Of a DNA stretch of 5,136 nt, positions 4,825 through 5,136 are shown one piece after another (within the stretch, counting starts at the first letter, position 1; each line of letters opens with the position of its first letter). The position numbers and the translations under genes were made by a program. The notes below the pieces were generated by a model, which saw only the letters and a program-made list of their open reading frames with translations, searched no databases and was not told where the DNA came from. The DNA comes from 188UL27-1 sp038526275 (GTDB lineage: Bacteria; Pseudomonadota; Alphaproteobacteria; Rhodobacterales; Rhodobacteraceae): positions 1 to 5,136 of the forward strand of contig JBCBGY010000269.1 in NCBI GenBank assembly GCA_038526275.1. Direction: 5' to 3'.

Positions 4825-5136
4825 CCGGATCGACCCCCAGATAAATCTCTTTCACTTGGTCACTTTCCATGATGGCTTTCGGTTCGCCCTCCGCGATCTT
4901 CTTGCCAAAATCGATCACAATCAGTCGCTCCACGATGGCCAGCAGCGCATGGACCACGTGCTCGATCCAGATGATCGTTGTGCCCGCGGCATGGACACGT
5001 TTGATCGTGCTGATCAATTCCACGCATTCGGCGTCGGTCAGCCCGCCAGCGATCTCGTCGAGCAACAGCAGTTGCGGCTTAGCAGACAGGGCACGGGCCA
5101 TTTCCAGCCGCTTGCGTTCCAGCAGTGTCAGCGAAC
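4817..5136 (-). CDS. livG: HAAT-type ABC transporter ATP-binding protein LivG, C-terminal part (gene runs off the right edge)
   Basis: This is one of two cytoplasmic ATPases powering a branched-chain amino acid type (HAAT) importer. Only the last 105 codons are present; Walker A and the Q-loop lie beyond the window. Reading in from the edge, the ABC signature region has the form S-L-T-L-L-E-R-K-R-L-E instead of LSGGQ. It is followed by A-R-A-L, Walker B L-L-L-L-D-E, a D-loop region I-A-G-G-L-T, and the switch histidine in I-W-I-E-H. The I-E-H switch and the short tail ending near I-Y-L-G fit LivG rather than LivF, which usually has V-E-Q. The divergent signature is, from memory, seen in a subset of LivG-like proteins. 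The TGA stop lies inside the livF start region (8-bp overlap), so the two ATPases are probably translationally coupled. The methionine codon at 5101 is internal (Met-Ala-Arg-Ala-Leu after the signature) and is not a start. The assignment to the transporter family is firm; the substrate is unknown. Confidence 0.93.
   Translation of the reverse strand, partial: SLTLLERKRLEMARALSAKPQLLLLDEIAGGLTDAECVELISTIKRVHAAGTTIIWIEHVVHALLAIVERLIVIDFGKKIAEGEPKAIMESDQVKEIYLGVDPDV

Overview
The window reads as part of a catabolic operon from a GC-rich proteobacterium. Gene density, overlapping starts and protein style suggest an alphaproteobacterium, perhaps of the Rhodobacterales, but this is an impression rather than a demonstrated placement. 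All supported genes lie on the minus strand and are transcribed from right to left. They are separated by very short gaps or by overlaps, as expected of one transcript.

The right half (5136 to 2205) carries four of the five parts of a branched-chain amino acid type (HAAT, Liv) ABC importer. In transcription order these are the 3' end of livG (ATPase), then livF (ATPase), livH and livM (permeases). The periplasmic binding protein gene is not in the window. Adjacent liv genes overlap by 4 to 8 bp. livM is best started at a TTG that overlaps the livH stop.

The middle (2229 to 466) carries two enzyme genes. The first encodes a beta-keto acid cleavage enzyme (BKACE, DUF849 family). It starts with GTG inside the end of livM behind a perfect AGGAGG. 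The second, 15 bp downstream, encodes a two-domain glutathione S-transferase, probably started by TTG. The simplest reading is that the importer brings in a carboxylated compound, and that the compound or a product of it is a beta-keto acid which the BKACE cleaves with acetyl-CoA to acetoacetate and a shortened acyl-CoA. The GST may remove a leaving group or handle a reactive intermediate. The substrate cannot be read from this sequence.

The left end (1 to 465) is poor in coding signal. It holds an 82-codon ORF that may be a remnant of a BetI-like TetR regulator broken by frameshifts and deletions, a 6-bp inverted repeat, and the first codons of a further minus-strand ORF cut by the window edge. 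I see no RNA gene, CRISPR array, complete insertion sequence or convincing rho-independent terminator.
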